Origin: Lishizhenia tianjinensis | GTDB taxonomy: Bacteria; Bacteroidota; Bacteroidia; Flavobacteriales_D; Crocinitomicaceae | Assembly (NCBI RefSeq): GCF_900116425.1 | Contig: NZ_FPAS01000001.1 | Span: forward strand, 868,001 to 932,000 | DNA: 64,000 nucleotides | Direction: 5' to 3' | Shown here: one piece after another, positions 25,469 to 34,414 of the stretch | Numbering within the stretch: position 1 is the first letter of the stretch | Layout of the letters: each line of letters opens with the position of its first letter | The notes under the pieces: generated by a model | The model's input: the letters and a program-made list of their open reading frames with translations, nothing else | Database searches by the model: none | What the model was told of the DNA's origin: nothing | Translations under genes and position numbers: made by a program

Positions 25469-26548
25469 ATGAGACTTTTACTTTTATTTACTTTCTTACT
25501 TTCCTTCAACGCCTTAAACGCACAGGGTTTATTTCCTTTCTTAGATAACATAGGCTATTTAAGATCTTTTGAAAATGGTTACAGTAAGCAATTAGATTAC
25601 CTCCCTCCTACAGAGTATAAATACAATCAAAACCTTATCGTATTTAGAGATCATAAAAGAGATTTGTTTGTGTACGACGGCAAAAAAAAGCACTTCCTAA
25701 ACAACACGGCGGTTCGCTATGAATTGGGGTTAAATTCTGTGACATGGAACATAGGTCCAATATTATTTCACTGGGAAAATGGAAGAAGAAAAACACTGAG
25801 TAATTTTGCAGATTACTATGCTGTGAGTGATTCCTTGGTTGTTTTTATAGACTCGCGCGACAATTCCATTAAAGCACATTATAAGGATAGTATTTACTTG
25901 GTAACTTATAGCTTAGAGGAATTAACCCTTCCACAAAACATTGGTCCAACCACTTTCGGATTCAAAGGTCCAGGAGAAGTCCAGTATATTTTTGACAGAG
26001 GTAAAATTACAGAGATTGGAAGTTCTCAGTTTAGTTTCTCCTATGCTTCAGGCTATGGTTTTAGCGTATTCAACGATCCTATAAATCAAAGCTTTGCCCT
26101 TTATGAAAACGGTGAAATATTCAATATAGAAGCCGTACAAATCCCCTCCTACAAAGCAGGAAATAATTTTGCAGTCTACCTTGATCAAAACAGGAATTTA
26201 ATGTACTACGAGGATGGTGACCTAAAGAAAATCAGTAATTATTCCCCCGATTTTTATGAAGTTAAAGACAGCATAGTTGTTTGGGGTGAAACCAACTTGT
26301 TTTTTATGTACGACGGAGAACAAGTCACGCAAATTTGTAACTACATCCCTGAAGAATACAAGCTTTCCAATAAAACGGTAGCCTTTCGAAATGTAATGGG
26401 AGGTGTATCGGTCTGTAATTACGGTACAACCAAAGAGGTAACCAAGGTATTCAAGGCCGAATTTGATGTGAATGCAAACATCGTAAGGGTGGAAACCAGT
26501 AAAGGAAATTTCCTCTTTTATCAAAACGGAAAATCATACGATTATTAA
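25469..26548 (+). CDS. Secreted repeat protein, probable beta-propeller
   Basis: A 359-residue protein with a signal peptide (ending ALNAQ). After it the sequence repeats about every 48-50 residues: a Y-x-V/hydrophobic core, an N/D-S-(I/L)-V-V-(F/W) strand, a turn, then L-x-x-Y-x-(D/N)-G. Examples are VVFIDSRDNS, VYLDQNRNLMYYEDG and VVWGETNLFFMYDG. At least six units are visible, enough for a propeller. There is no lipobox and no sorting domain. Function is unknown; it probably resides in the periplasm or is a scaffold. The gene ends one base before the convergent lipoprotein gene. Confidence 0.78.
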   Translation: MRLLLLFTFLLSFNALNAQGLFPFLDNIGYLRSFENGYSKQLDYLPPTEYKYNQNLIVFRDHKRDLFVYDGKKKHFLNNTAVRYELGLNSVTWNIGPILFHWENGRRKTLSNFADYYAVSDSLVVFIDSRDNSIKAHYKDSIYLVTYSLEELTLPQNIGPTTFGFKGPGEVQYIFDRGKITEIGSSQFSFSYASGYGFSVFNDPINQSFALYENGEIFNIEAVQIPSYKAGNNFAVYLDQNRNLMYYEDGDLKKISNYSPDFYEVKDSIVVWGETNLFFMYDGEQVTQICNYIPEEYKLSNKTVAFRNVMGGVSVCNYGTTKEVTKVFKAEFDVNANIVRVETSKGNFLFYQNGKSYDY

Positions 26549-26549
26549 C

Positions 26550-26948
26550 CTAGAATAACTCTGGAAACATAAATGCATCGCGCTCATCGATAAATAACCA
26601 ATTTTGTTGGGTTTTACTTTGAATGGCGTAAAAGACATGATTTTGCTCATTGTAGGTATAGCTATAACCTATGCATAAGGTATTATCGCTTGTCCACATT
26701 TTAGATTTAACGTAGTTATTTATACTGTAATTTTCTAAATCGAAGTATTTCTGAACCGTATCTTTTCCCTGATCAGTATAATACTTCACGACTCTTGGAT
26801 GGGTTAAACCGAGCTTAATCAAGACTTGATTTTGATTGATTGCATCTACATAATCACCAACGGCTTTAGATAGTATCAATTCTTCTTGCGTACTCAATCC
26901 ACAAGCGCTGAACACAAAGATTAACGTGGCTAAAAGTAATTTCTTCAT
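26550..26948 (-). CDS. Lipoprotein of unknown function
   Basis: The start is set at 26948 because MKKLLLATLIFVFSAC is a full lipoprotein signal (lipobox FSAC, Cys 16); an upstream Met at 26999 lies within the preceding gene. The mature 116 residues include YVDAINQNQVLIKLGLTHP and a strand-rich C-terminus with NWLFIDERDAFMFPELF, reminiscent of SnoaL/NTF2-like folds, though I cannot confirm this. The start codon is one base from the stop of the deacetylase gene, so the two are translationally linked. Confidence 0.8.
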   Translation of the reverse strand: MKKLLLATLIFVFSACGLSTQEELILSKAVGDYVDAINQNQVLIKLGLTHPRVVKYYTDQGKDTVQKYFDLENYSINNYVKSKMWTSDNTLCIGYSYTYNEQNHVFYAIQSKTQQNWLFIDERDAFMFPELF

Positions 26949-26949
26949 T

Positions 26950-27852
26950 TTAAAAATAGATATGTTGTGCCGTTCTATAGGTATTGGCATGTGCTTCAAT
27001 AATATTTTTTAATTGGGGGGAATATCCACCTCCCATAGAACAGACGATGGGTAAATGATTCTTCTTGGCCAATTCAAAAACTATCTCATCTCTGCGTTTG
27101 CATCCTTCTATACTCACTCCTAACCTTCCTAATTTATCTGTTTTTAAAATATCAACTCCACATTGATAAAACAAAAAATCGGGCTCCACTTTGGCCAAAA
27201 GCTCTTCTAGGTGTCGCTCTACCAAATACAAATACTCCTTATCCCTTATACCATCCTCTACGGCAACATCTAAATCCGACTTCTCCTTCTTTAAAGGGTA
27301 ATTGTGTTTTCCATGAACAGAAAAAGTGAAAATTTCAGGTGTATCAGCAAATATCTCAGCAGTTCCATTCCCTTGGTGCACATCCAAGTCTATGATTAAA
27401 ATTTTCTTTGCTATCCCTTGATCTATGGCCCATCTTGCCGCTATGGCTTGGTCATTCAACAAACAAAAACCTTCTCCTCTGTTGCTAAAAGCGTGATGTG
27501 TCCCTCCAGCTATATTCATGGCAACACCATATTCTAGGGCATAAATCACGCATTGCCGTGTACCCTCCATGATTTTAAACTCCCTTTCTATCAATTGTTC
27601 ATTGTGAGGAAAGCCCGTTACACGTTGCTCCCTTTTGGTCAATTCTAATGCTCTTAAACGCTTTACATAAGCAGCATCATGAACGGCTAAAACTGTTTCT
27701 AAAGCTATTTCATCCGTACGAAAAAAGTTCTCTTCTTCCACCGTTCCTTCATACATTAACTGTTGAGGCAACAACTCATATTTCGCCATAGGAAAGCGAT
27801 GTCCCGGAGGCAAGCTATGTGCATAAATAGGATCGAAAGCAATTTTTAACAT
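26950..27852 (-). CDS. Histone deacetylase family (AcuC/HDAC-like) amidohydrolase
   Basis: Three hundred residues from MLKIAFDPIYAHSLP. The zinc and catalytic motifs are present: tandem His in GGTHHAF, metal ligands in DLDVHQGNGTAEIF, and the late GCKRRDEIV and SMGGGYSP segments. The Tyr normally seen in class II enzymes lies in GGGYSP. In bacteria such enzymes deacetylate acetyl-lysine proteins (as AcuC does on Acs) or polyamines. The acs gene is about 22 kb away, so that link is only suggestive. A longer in-frame start at 27876 is possible. Confidence 0.9.
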   Translation of the reverse strand: MLKIAFDPIYAHSLPPGHRFPMAKYELLPQQLMYEGTVEEENFFRTDEIALETVLAVHDAAYVKRLRALELTKREQRVTGFPHNEQLIEREFKIMEGTRQCVIYALEYGVAMNIAGGTHHAFSNRGEGFCLLNDQAIAARWAIDQGIAKKILIIDLDVHQGNGTAEIFADTPEIFTFSVHGKHNYPLKKEKSDLDVAVEDGIRDKEYLYLVERHLEELLAKVEPDFLFYQCGVDILKTDKLGRLGVSIEGCKRRDEIVFELAKKNHLPIVCSMGGGYSPQLKNIIEAHANTYRTAQHIYF

Positions 27853-27885
27853 GCCACTAAAATAAAAGGAAAACAAATTGGAAAT

Positions 27886-27915
27886 AAAAAAGCCCCCAAC
27901 ATAATGGGGGCTTTT
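27886..27915 (-). terminator. Terminator of the LysM glucosaminidase gene
   Basis: AGCCCCC (27891-27897) pairs with GGGGGCT (27906-27912). Read on the minus strand the stem runs into T residues, placing it after the glucosaminidase gene and before the deacetylase start. Confidence 0.88.
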
Positions 27916-27997
27916 TCAAACAAACAACAATCTCAACAAAAAACAATAATTTTTGAGATCACAAACAAACCATTTAAGGTATGTTCTTTCCTCGATA

Positions 27998-28954
27998 TTA
28001 TCTAAGGAATACTGTTGTCCCTACCGCCAACTCTTTAGAAGGTGAAAGCGTAGGATTTAATTTTTGTAGTCGTTTTAGCTTAATTCCAAACTCTTGACTT
28101 ATTGCTCTCAACGAAGTGGCGTTCTTCACTTCTGTTGTTCTTTCTTTTTTCGATCTATTTCTTTTGTGCATGATATAGATCTTATCTCCTTCTTCTATGG
28201 TATTTTGCTTGCTAATTACATCATTGTATTTATAAATTTGATGTAAACTCAAACCGAATTCTTTTGCTATTCTATAGTAAGTATCTCCTTTTTTAGCAGT
28301 GATGTACTGTGTTCTCGCCTTGTTAACAGTAACCTTGTGTAAGTTGTAGTTTACTGCTTTACTCAACTTACCCGTTTGAGGTGCTTTGGTACTTACCTCC
28401 TCTAAGGTTTGTTCTGCAATATCTACTTTTGCCAAAGGTTGATCTAGGGTTGAAAAATCAAGTTTATACAATTCATTTTTCTCTATGATGTCAATTAACA
28501 ACTGCGGGTATTTTGGATTGGTAGCATATCCTGCTTTCCGCAAACCTTTTGCCCAACTTTTGTAATCGGTAACATCATAGGTAAACAACTCAGCATATCT
28601 TGATCTTCCCGTTAAAAACAAACTATGGTCTTCGAAAGATTCTAAAGCATGCGCGTACTTTCTAAAGCACTCATCTTTTTTATCATCATCCTTGTAAACT
28701 CTTTCTCCCTCCCAGCTGTGACATTTAATTCCAAAGTGATTATTCGCCTCTGTTGCCAACATAGAGTTTCCATAAGAGCTTTCTAAAATACCTTGAGCCA
28801 TAGTAATAGAAGCAGGTATTTTGTGTGCATGCATTTGCTCAATCGCCACTTTAGACCATTGTGCAATGTAATCTTCCTTTGTGATTTTAGCTTGAGCACT
28901 TAAACTACTCAAAAACAAAAATGTAACCGATGTTATGTAAGGTAATACTTTCAT
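27998..28954 (-). CDS. Glucosaminidase with two LysM repeats
   Basis: A signal peptide (about 1-22, ending SAQA) precedes a GH73-type N-acetylglucosaminidase domain, residues about 25-160: the catalytic Glu in MAQGILESSYG, then NNHFGIKCHSWEG and WAKGLRKAGYATNP. Two LysM motifs follow near the C-terminus, TYYRIAKEFGLSLHQIYKYN and the SLRAISQEFGIKLKRLQKLN stretch, which bind peptidoglycan glycans. It cleaves the glycan backbone during growth or daughter-cell separation. The start is taken at 28954 (MKVLPYITSV); an in-frame Met at 28966 adds four residues. Confidence 0.93.
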   Translation of the reverse strand: MKVLPYITSVTFLFLSSLSAQAKITKEDYIAQWSKVAIEQMHAHKIPASITMAQGILESSYGNSMLATEANNHFGIKCHSWEGERVYKDDDKKDECFRKYAHALESFEDHSLFLTGRSRYAELFTYDVTDYKSWAKGLRKAGYATNPKYPQLLIDIIEKNELYKLDFSTLDQPLAKVDIAEQTLEEVSTKAPQTGKLSKAVNYNLHKVTVNKARTQYITAKKGDTYYRIAKEFGLSLHQIYKYNDVISKQNTIEEGDKIYIMHKRNRSKKERTTEVKNATSLRAISQEFGIKLKRLQKLNPTLSPSKELAVGTTVFLR

Positions 28955-29034
28955 GTTTGAATTCACTTATGAACATATAAACGTGAGTTATTAACAATAG
29001 TTACAAAATTCATAAAATAAATGTTTAAACCACG

Positions 29035-29068
29035 AAAAAAGGCACCTCAACGTTTGAGATGCCTTTCT
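29035..29068 (-). terminator. Terminator of rocD
   Basis: A 13-bp stem with one mismatch around AAAGGCACCTCAA / TTGAGATGCCTTT and a 4-base loop. On the minus strand a T-run (29040-29035) follows. Confidence 0.88.
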
Positions 29069-29086
29069 TTATAAGTTGTTACTGAA

Positions 29087-30367
29087 CTACTTCTTGAACT
29101 CAGTAATTGTTTTTTCGATGATAGCAACACATTCCATCAATTGCTCTTTGGTCATTACCAAAGGTGGCGCAAAACGGATGATGTTACCGTGTGTAGGTTT
29201 TGCTAACAAGCCATTTTCTTTCAAGGCTACACATAAATCCCACGCTGTAGAACTTTCCTCAGTGTCGTTAATTAAAATTGCGTTTAATAAACCTCTACCA
29301 CGTACTGCATTAACTAAATCAGTATTTGCGATAATACGGTTCATCTCCGCTCTAAATAACTCTCCTAATTGTTGTGCGTTTTCAGCTAATTTTTCATCCT
29401 TGATAACTTCCAATGCCGCCGTAGCCACTTTTGCTGCAATTGGGTTACCCCCAAAAGTAGAACCGTGGTTTCCTGGTGTGATTACTCCCATGATATCATC
29501 GTTAGCTAATACTGCAGATACAGGATATACACCACCTGAAATTGCTTTACCTAAAATTAAAATATCAGGTTCGTTGTACGTCTCCTGTTTTTCACAAGTT
29601 GATCCACATGAACAGTTTCCACAAACCGCTAATAAACTTCCTGTACGAGCGATACCCGTTTGAACTTCATCGGCAATAAATAATGCGTTGTTCGCTTTAC
29701 ACAATTCTCTAGCCTTTGTTAAGTAACCTTCTGAAGGCACATAAACCCCAGCTTCTCCTTGAATAGGTTCAACCAAGAAACCTGCCACATTAGGTTCTTG
29801 TAAAGCTGCTTCTAAAGCTTCAACATCATCGTAAGGAATACGAATGAAACCTGGTGTGTACGGTCCGAAGTTGTTGCTCGCTACAGGATCGTTTGAAAAA
29901 GAGATAATTGTTGTTGTTCTTCCGTGGAAGTTATTTTCACAAACAATAATTTTTGCTTCATTCTCAGCTATCCCCTTTTTCTCGTAAGCCCACTTTCTGG
30001 TAATTTTAATTGCTGTCTCTACTGCCTCAGCACCAGAGTTCATTGGCAATACTTTGTCAAAACCAAAGTACTCGGTTACGTATTTTTCGAAAGGACCTAA
30101 TGCGTCGTTGTAGAATGCTCTAGACGTTAACGTAAGTGTTTGCGCCTGATCTGTCATCGCTTTTACAATCTTCGGGTGACAGTGACCTTGATTCACTGCT
30201 GAATATGCTGATAAGAAATCAAAGTACTTCTTTCCTTCTACATCCCAAACATAAACTCCTTCACCCTTTGCCAAAACTACAGGTAGTGGATGATAATTGT
30301 GCGCTCCGTGTTTGTCTTCTAATTGGATTAATTCCTCTGATGTTAACTTCTCCATTGTTGTGTTCAT
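29087..30367 (-). CDS. rocD: Ornithine aminotransferase
   Basis: A class III PLP aminotransferase that moves the delta-amino group of ornithine to 2-oxoglutarate, giving glutamate semialdehyde for proline or glutamate. Over 426 residues it shows [42 protein letters not shown] and the Schiff-base Lys near 272 in [10 protein letters not shown]. Compared with Gram-positive and eukaryotic enzymes it has an extra loop of about 14 residues just before PDILILGK with four Cys (C-x2-C-x-C-x3-C, within [13 protein letters not shown]). The nearby upstream Met at 30355 is another possible start. It is monocistronic. Confidence 0.95.
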   Translation of the reverse strand: MNTTMEKLTSEELIQLEDKHGAHNYHPLPVVLAKGEGVYVWDVEGKKYFDFLSAYSAVNQGHCHPKIVKAMTDQAQTLTLTSRAFYNDALGPFEKYVTEYFGFDKVLPMNSGAEAVETAIKITRKWAYEKKGIAENEAKIIVCENNFHGRTTTIISFSNDPVASNNFGPYTPGFIRIPYDDVEALEAALQEPNVAGFLVEPIQGEAGVYVPSEGYLTKARELCKANNALFIADEVQTGIARTGSLLAVCGNCSCGSTCEKQETYNEPDILILGKAISGGVYPVSAVLANDDIMGVITPGNHGSTFGGNPIAAKVATAALEVIKDEKLAENAQQLGELFRAEMNRIIANTDLVNAVRGRGLLNAILINDTEESSTAWDLCVALKENGLLAKPTHGNIIRFAPPLVMTKEQLMECVAIIEKTITEFKK

Positions 30368-30692
30368 TACTTTTTCATTTTACGCATCTCCCCTTGTGAA
30401 AGGGAAGAAAAAATTCCTAAACCTCCCGAATTCTCTAGAAAATCGGGTCCTCAAAAGTAATCATTTTTTTTTGCTTCTCTAAAGGAAATTCTAGAAGCTT
30501 CTCTTTTCATTAATCGACTAAAAAACAACGTTTATCGATGTTAAAAATCATATTCGCACACAACAAATTCATTCACCTAGAATTTGATGTCATTCGTCAA
30601 AATCTTATGCACACATCGCTAACACGCCCTTACCTTTGTAGCAGATTTTACAATGCACACATAACTAAACAAAACAAACCTATAAAATTGTA
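30368..30692. other. 325-bp intergenic region between divergent genes
   Basis: The region separates rocD (leftward) from a secreted protein gene (rightward). I see a -7-type box TACCTTTG at 30631-30638 on the plus strand with only a weak partner (TATG, 30606-30609), and a small inverted repeat CCCGA...TCGGG near 30424-30447. No tRNA, riboswitch or ORF is apparent. Confidence 0.5.
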
Positions 30693-31484
30693 ATGAAGAA
30701 CTTAACACTTTTACTTTCATTTATCGCTTTCCTAGGTGTAGCACAAACGAGTTGTCCGAATACAATTACGAGTGGAGCTAACAACACCTGTAATGGAGCG
30801 AGTAACTGTTCTGAAGTATTAGTTTTGGATATGAACTTAGACACCCTACTTAATGCCATGGGTGGAGATTCATCTTTGTTGTGTAACACTCCTGGAAACA
30901 GTGGTGTGAACTGCCCTGCAAATCAGTTGGTATTTGCCAACTACTATTTATACGACCCAACAGGTACTGGAGGTAACGCAAACAACAACAATAACAACGG
31001 TGGTAACGGAGGTAAAAACGGATCTATCGGTTGTTTATACAACGGAGGTGGAGAATACATAGGAGTACTTTATGTAGCCTTAACGGCATTTGACGCCAAC
31101 ATTAACCCAACAAACAATACCGTAGAATTAAACTGGACAACGGCAGCAGAAAAAGACAACGACTTCTTTACTTTGAAGAAATCAACAGACGGTGTAAACT
31201 GGACAGTTATTTCTATGATACAAGGAGCTGGAAACTCTGACCAAGAACTCCACTACTCTTTTACAGATTTTGAGGTAGATAATACTACAATGTACTACCA
31301 ATTATCTCAAACAGATTTCGACGGAACTGTAAACGAATTTGGAATTATAACGGTGAAGAAAGAAGGTAGTAAAGAAATTATAAGTAGAACAAACCTTTTA
31401 GGACAAGACGTAGATGAATACTACAAAGGAATGGTAATTCAAACGTACGCAGACGGAAGTTCAGATAAAATCTACCAACAATAA
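30693..31484 (+). CDS. Secreted protein with fibronectin-like region and T9SS-like C-terminus
   Basis: After a short signal peptide (about 1-17, FLGVA) come eight Cys residues in the first 110 residues, likely disulphide-forming (TSCPN, NTCNG, SNCSE, LLCN, VNCP, IGCLY). An Asn/Gly-rich linker (about 90-115) follows. The domain with NNTVELNWTTAAEKDNDFFTL and STDGVNWTVI is typical of Bacteroidota cell-surface proteins. The ending (SRTNLLGQDVDEYYKG and IQTYADGSSDK) resembles a degenerate type A T9SS sorting domain. A surface or exported location is likely; function unknown. Well-expressed-looking codon use. Confidence 0.8.
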   Translation: MKNLTLLLSFIAFLGVAQTSCPNTITSGANNTCNGASNCSEVLVLDMNLDTLLNAMGGDSSLLCNTPGNSGVNCPANQLVFANYYLYDPTGTGGNANNNNNNGGNGGKNGSIGCLYNGGGEYIGVLYVALTAFDANINPTNNTVELNWTTAAEKDNDFFTLKKSTDGVNWTVISMIQGAGNSDQELHYSFTDFEVDNTTMYYQLSQTDFDGTVNEFGIITVKKEGSKEIISRTNLLGQDVDEYYKGMVIQTYADGSSDKIYQQ

Positions 31485-31512
31485 GAAAGTTTCAAGTTTT
31501 CAATATATAACC

Positions 31513-31550
31513 AAAAAGAGGCGATCAAATTTGATAGCCTCTTCCTTTTT
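31513..31550. terminator. Bidirectional terminator between convergent genes
   Basis: AAGAGGC (31516-31522) pairs with GCCTCTT (31537-31543); the inner ATCAAATTTGAT is itself self-complementary, giving a long hairpin flanked by A and T runs. Confidence 0.85.
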
Positions 31551-31563
31551 TTAGTACTTCTTA

Positions 31564-32328
31564 TTATCGAATGAAAACAAATTCATTTCCTTCTGACATG
31601 CTTTCTGAATATTGGTAGCCGTCTATATTTAAAGTTTTAATTTCATCTATAGTCTTAATCCCCTCCTGAATGATTTGTTTCGCCATGGCACCGCGGGCAT
31701 TCTTAGCGTACATCATAATCGTTTTATAGGTATCACCTTTTAGATCTTTAAACGTTGGAGTTATTATCTCAGCTTTAATTTTCTTCTTGTTTACCACTTT
31801 AAAATATTCATTAGAAGCCAAATTCACGATAAACTCACCCTCTTGCATTTCATCGTTCAAGGCATCTGCAATTTTATCTCCCCAGAATTTGTATAGGTTC
31901 GTTTTCTTTGGTGTAACCGCCCATTTTGTTCCCATTTCTAAGCGGTAAGGATACATCAAATCCAAAGGTTTTAGCATACCATATAAACCTGATAAAATAC
32001 GCAAATCCTCTTGAGCTTTTTTAAGTTCATCTTCTGTAAAAGTTTCTATGGCCAAACCTCTATACACCTCTCCAGTAAATACAGTTGCAGCAGGCTTTAC
32101 GTTTTCATTTAATGCTGTTGGTCGCTCCCATGCTTGGTAACGCTGAAAATTTAACTCACCCAAATCTTTAGAAATGTGCATCATTTTCTCAAACTTTCCT
32201 GCAGAGAATTTCCCGAGTTTCTTGGCTAAATAATCTGCCTCTTCTATGAATTGAGGTATAGATGTTTCGGGAGTTGGAACATTTCTATCGTAGTCCAAAG
32301 ACTTTGCTGGTGATATTAATATTTTCAT
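31564..32328 (-). CDS. yaaA: YaaA family peroxide-stress protein
   Basis: YaaA (DUF328) lowers free iron during hydrogen peroxide stress in E. coli and binds DNA; the biochemical activity is not settled. The 254 residues follow the family from MKILISPAKSLDYD through AWERP, FTGEVYRGL, ILSGLYGMLKPLD, FIVNLASNEYFK and the late GAMAKQII. It is divergent from ribD. The 79-bp spacer holds a -7 box for each direction, so the two may compete for polymerase. Confidence 0.92.
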   Translation of the reverse strand: MKILISPAKSLDYDRNVPTPETSIPQFIEEADYLAKKLGKFSAGKFEKMMHISKDLGELNFQRYQAWERPTALNENVKPAATVFTGEVYRGLAIETFTEDELKKAQEDLRILSGLYGMLKPLDLMYPYRLEMGTKWAVTPKKTNLYKFWGDKIADALNDEMQEGEFIVNLASNEYFKVVNKKKIKAEIITPTFKDLKGDTYKTIMMYAKNARGAMAKQIIQEGIKTIDEIKTLNIDGYQYSESMSEGNEFVFIR

Positions 32329-32345
32329 TGTGCTAAACTTTGCAA

Positions 32346-32403
32346 CAAAAATAACAAGTCATTTAGTTTCTCCTAAACCCAAACCGAAGGATTTCTATCT
32401 TTG
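32346..32403. promoter_or_regulatory. Divergent yaaA / ribD promoter region
   Basis: On the minus strand TATTTTTG (32353-32346) is a -7 box for yaaA. On the plus strand TATCTTTG (32396-32403) is a -7 box for ribD and ends four bases before the ribD ATG. No strong -33 element is seen for ribD; TTTC at 32367-32370 lies 25 bp away. Confidence 0.55.
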
Positions 32404-32407
32404 TTGC

Positions 32408-33445
32408 ATGGAGGATAAAGATTACATGCAATTGGCCATAGACTTGGCCAAGAAAGGAGGTAGAAATGCAGCCCCAAACCCCATGGTAGGTTCTGTAATA
32501 GTTTACAATAATGAAATCATTGGTAAAGGATACCACCAAAAATGTGGTGAAGCACATGCAGAGGTAAATGCTGTGAACAGTGTTCTAGACAAAACATTGC
32601 TTCCTCACTCTACCATATATGTAAGTTTAGAACCTTGTGCTCATTTTGGCAAAACACCTCCTTGTGCAGATTTAATTATTGCCTCTAAATTTAAACGCTG
32701 TGTTATTGCCTGTACAGATCCTTTCTCTGAGGTTTCCGGTAAAGGTAATGCCCGTATTCAAGCCGCAGGCATAGAAACCACAGTAGGTGTGCTTGAACAA
32801 GAAGCTCTGGAATTGAACAAACGCTTTTTCACCTTTCACCAAAAGAAAAGACCTTACGTTATTTTAAAATGGGCGCAAACCCAAGATGGCTTTATAGATA
32901 TAAACAGAGATAATAATCAGAAAGGACAATTTTGGATCACCCAACCCGAAACAAAAAAGTTGGTTCATCAGTGGCGATCTGAAGAACAAGCCATCCTTGT
33001 GGGGTGGAAAACCATAGCCAACGACGACGCCAGCTTAACGGTGCGCGAAGTAGAGGGTAAAAACCCAACCCGATTTGTTATTGACCCACAACTTTCTATT
33101 CCAAAATCTGCTCAGTTATTTAAAGATGACGTACCTACGGTTATTTACACCCTTAAAGAAGCTACAGATTTTCCTGGGCATGTGGAGGTAAAAAGGCTTT
33201 CAGAAATCACAGTTTCGAATATTTTAGACGACCTCTACGCGCGCAACATCCTCTCTGTTTTTGTGGAAGGAGGAGCTTTTACCCTAAAAGAATTCATTGC
33301 CACTTCACTTTGGGATGAGGCCAGAATTTTAACTGGTGAAGCGGAGCTAGAGCAAGGCGTTCAAGCGCCAAACATAACCGGAAAAGTTGTTCAGCAAGAT
33401 AAACTTGGCAAAGACCAAATTAGCATACTATATAATAAGTTGTAA
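32408..33445 (+). CDS. ribD: Bifunctional riboflavin deaminase/reductase RibD
   Basis: RibD performs two steps of riboflavin synthesis: deamination of the pyrimidine from GTP and NADPH-dependent reduction of its ribose. The zinc deaminase motifs are H50-A-E52 and C77/C86 in PCAHFGKTPPCADL (residues 1-150). The reductase half (about 150-345) has ILKWAQTQDGFI and VEGGAFTLKEF. The start is 32408 (MEDKDYMQLAID), four bases after a -7 box; the longer reading from 32330 would add 26 residues. No other rib gene is adjacent, a common scattered arrangement in this phylum. Confidence 0.95.
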   Translation: MEDKDYMQLAIDLAKKGGRNAAPNPMVGSVIVYNNEIIGKGYHQKCGEAHAEVNAVNSVLDKTLLPHSTIYVSLEPCAHFGKTPPCADLIIASKFKRCVIACTDPFSEVSGKGNARIQAAGIETTVGVLEQEALELNKRFFTFHQKKRPYVILKWAQTQDGFIDINRDNNQKGQFWITQPETKKLVHQWRSEEQAILVGWKTIANDDASLTVREVEGKNPTRFVIDPQLSIPKSAQLFKDDVPTVIYTLKEATDFPGHVEVKRLSEITVSNILDDLYARNILSVFVEGGAFTLKEFIATSLWDEARILTGEAELEQGVQAPNITGKVVQQDKLGKDQISILYNKL

Positions 33446-33599
33446 GGAAAGGTTCAACATCCTTAACCACATAGAAGTTTGATCTTTAGACAAAAACAAG
33501 CTTTCACGTTACATTGTGAATAAAGCCCTAGATTTTTTTTGAAACAAGCATTACAATTTCGAATACTTATATTACTTTTGTTGCTTAATTGAAAGGTGA

Positions 33600-34055
33600 A
33601 TGCAAAACATACAGGAAACGGTAAAAGATATTTTTTCTGCCTATCTTGAAAAAAACGGTCACAGGAAAACTCCTGAACGCTTCGCCATACTCGCAGAAGT
33701 TTACGGTTACGACGGTCATTTCGACATAGAATCCCTCTATATCAAGATGAAAAATCAAAACTACCGCGTATCTCGTGCAACTTTATACAATACCATAGAA
33801 TTATTATTGGCGTGTAATTTAGTGCGTAAACATCAATTTGGGAAGAACATTGCCCAGTTTGAAAAAGCGCATGGATATAAACAACACGACCATATGATTT
33901 GTACGGACACAGGAGAGGTTATCGAATTCTGTGATCCACGTATTCAGGCTATCAAGGCTACAGTAGAAGAAGTATTTGGTGTTAAAATTCAGCACCACTC
34001 ACTTTACTTTTACGGTGTCAAGAATTCAGAATCAGAAGAAACAGAAGAACAGTAG
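33600..34055 (+). CDS. Fur-family transcriptional regulator
   Basis: The 151-residue protein has a winged-helix N-terminus ([12 protein letters not shown], then [11 protein letters not shown], the recognition helix) and the dimer/metal domain with [18 protein letters not shown]. The usual CxxC zinc pair is reduced to one Cys in CTDTG plus a later Cys, so structural zinc binding may be altered. His residues for regulatory metal remain (HQF, HDH, HH). It could sense Fe, Zn or peroxide. A -7 box TACTTTTG sits at 33573-33580. Its stop overlaps the start of the STAS gene by one base. Confidence 0.9.
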   Translation: MQNIQETVKDIFSAYLEKNGHRKTPERFAILAEVYGYDGHFDIESLYIKMKNQNYRVSRATLYNTIELLLACNLVRKHQFGKNIAQFEKAHGYKQHDHMICTDTGEVIEFCDPRIQAIKATVEEVFGVKIQHHSLYFYGVKNSESEETEEQ

Positions 34056-34414
34056 TGAACATCATTCACAAAATAGAAACGGCCTCTAAGGGGGTGCTTA
34101 TTCTTTTTTTACAAGGAAGGATGTTGAGCAACGAAAATTTTGAGGAATTACTTGGCGCTATTGATAAAGGAATGGATGAGGGAAACAACAACTTCATCAT
34201 AGACCTCCAAGAACTTACACATTTGAATAGTAGTGGTTTAAACACACTTTTGAAATGTTTTACAAAGTTAAGAAGTGCGGGAGGTGAACTTGTTTTAACA
34301 CAGGTAAACTCGCACATAGAGAACATATTCGAAATATCGAAATTAAAATCAATTTTTAATATTTGTGCGTCCACAAGGGAAGCACTTAATTTTTTAAATG
34401 CACAAGAGGCATGA
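34055..34414 (+). CDS. Stand-alone STAS-domain (anti-anti-sigma-like) protein
   Basis: A GTG-started 119-residue protein that is almost wholly a STAS domain: FLQGRMLSNENFEELL, FIIDLQELTHLNSSGLNTLLKCF, LTQVNSHIENIFEISKL. The phospho-acceptor position of SpoIIAA/RsbV corresponds to S59 in LNSSG, where the preceding Asp of the usual DSSG is Asn. No anti-sigma kinase or PP2C phosphatase is nearby. It overlaps Fur by one base and purA by four (ATGA), a translationally coupled set. It may bind a HATPase kinase encoded elsewhere; the context suggests purine or metal-linked control, which is inference. Confidence 0.88.
   Translation: MNIIHKIETASKGVLILFLQGRMLSNENFEELLGAIDKGMDEGNNNFIIDLQELTHLNSSGLNTLLKCFTKLRSAGGELVLTQVNSHIENIFEISKLKSIFNICASTREALNFLNAQEA

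Noticed and set aside
29076..29663. 195-codon plus-strand frame opposite rocD
   Set aside because: It lies wholly antisense to a well-supported rocD and its composition mirrors that gene's codons.
30950..31030. Possible simple repeat or CRISPR-like array in the Asn/Gly codons
   Set aside because: The bases encode a low-complexity protein linker with no regular repeat-spacer units.
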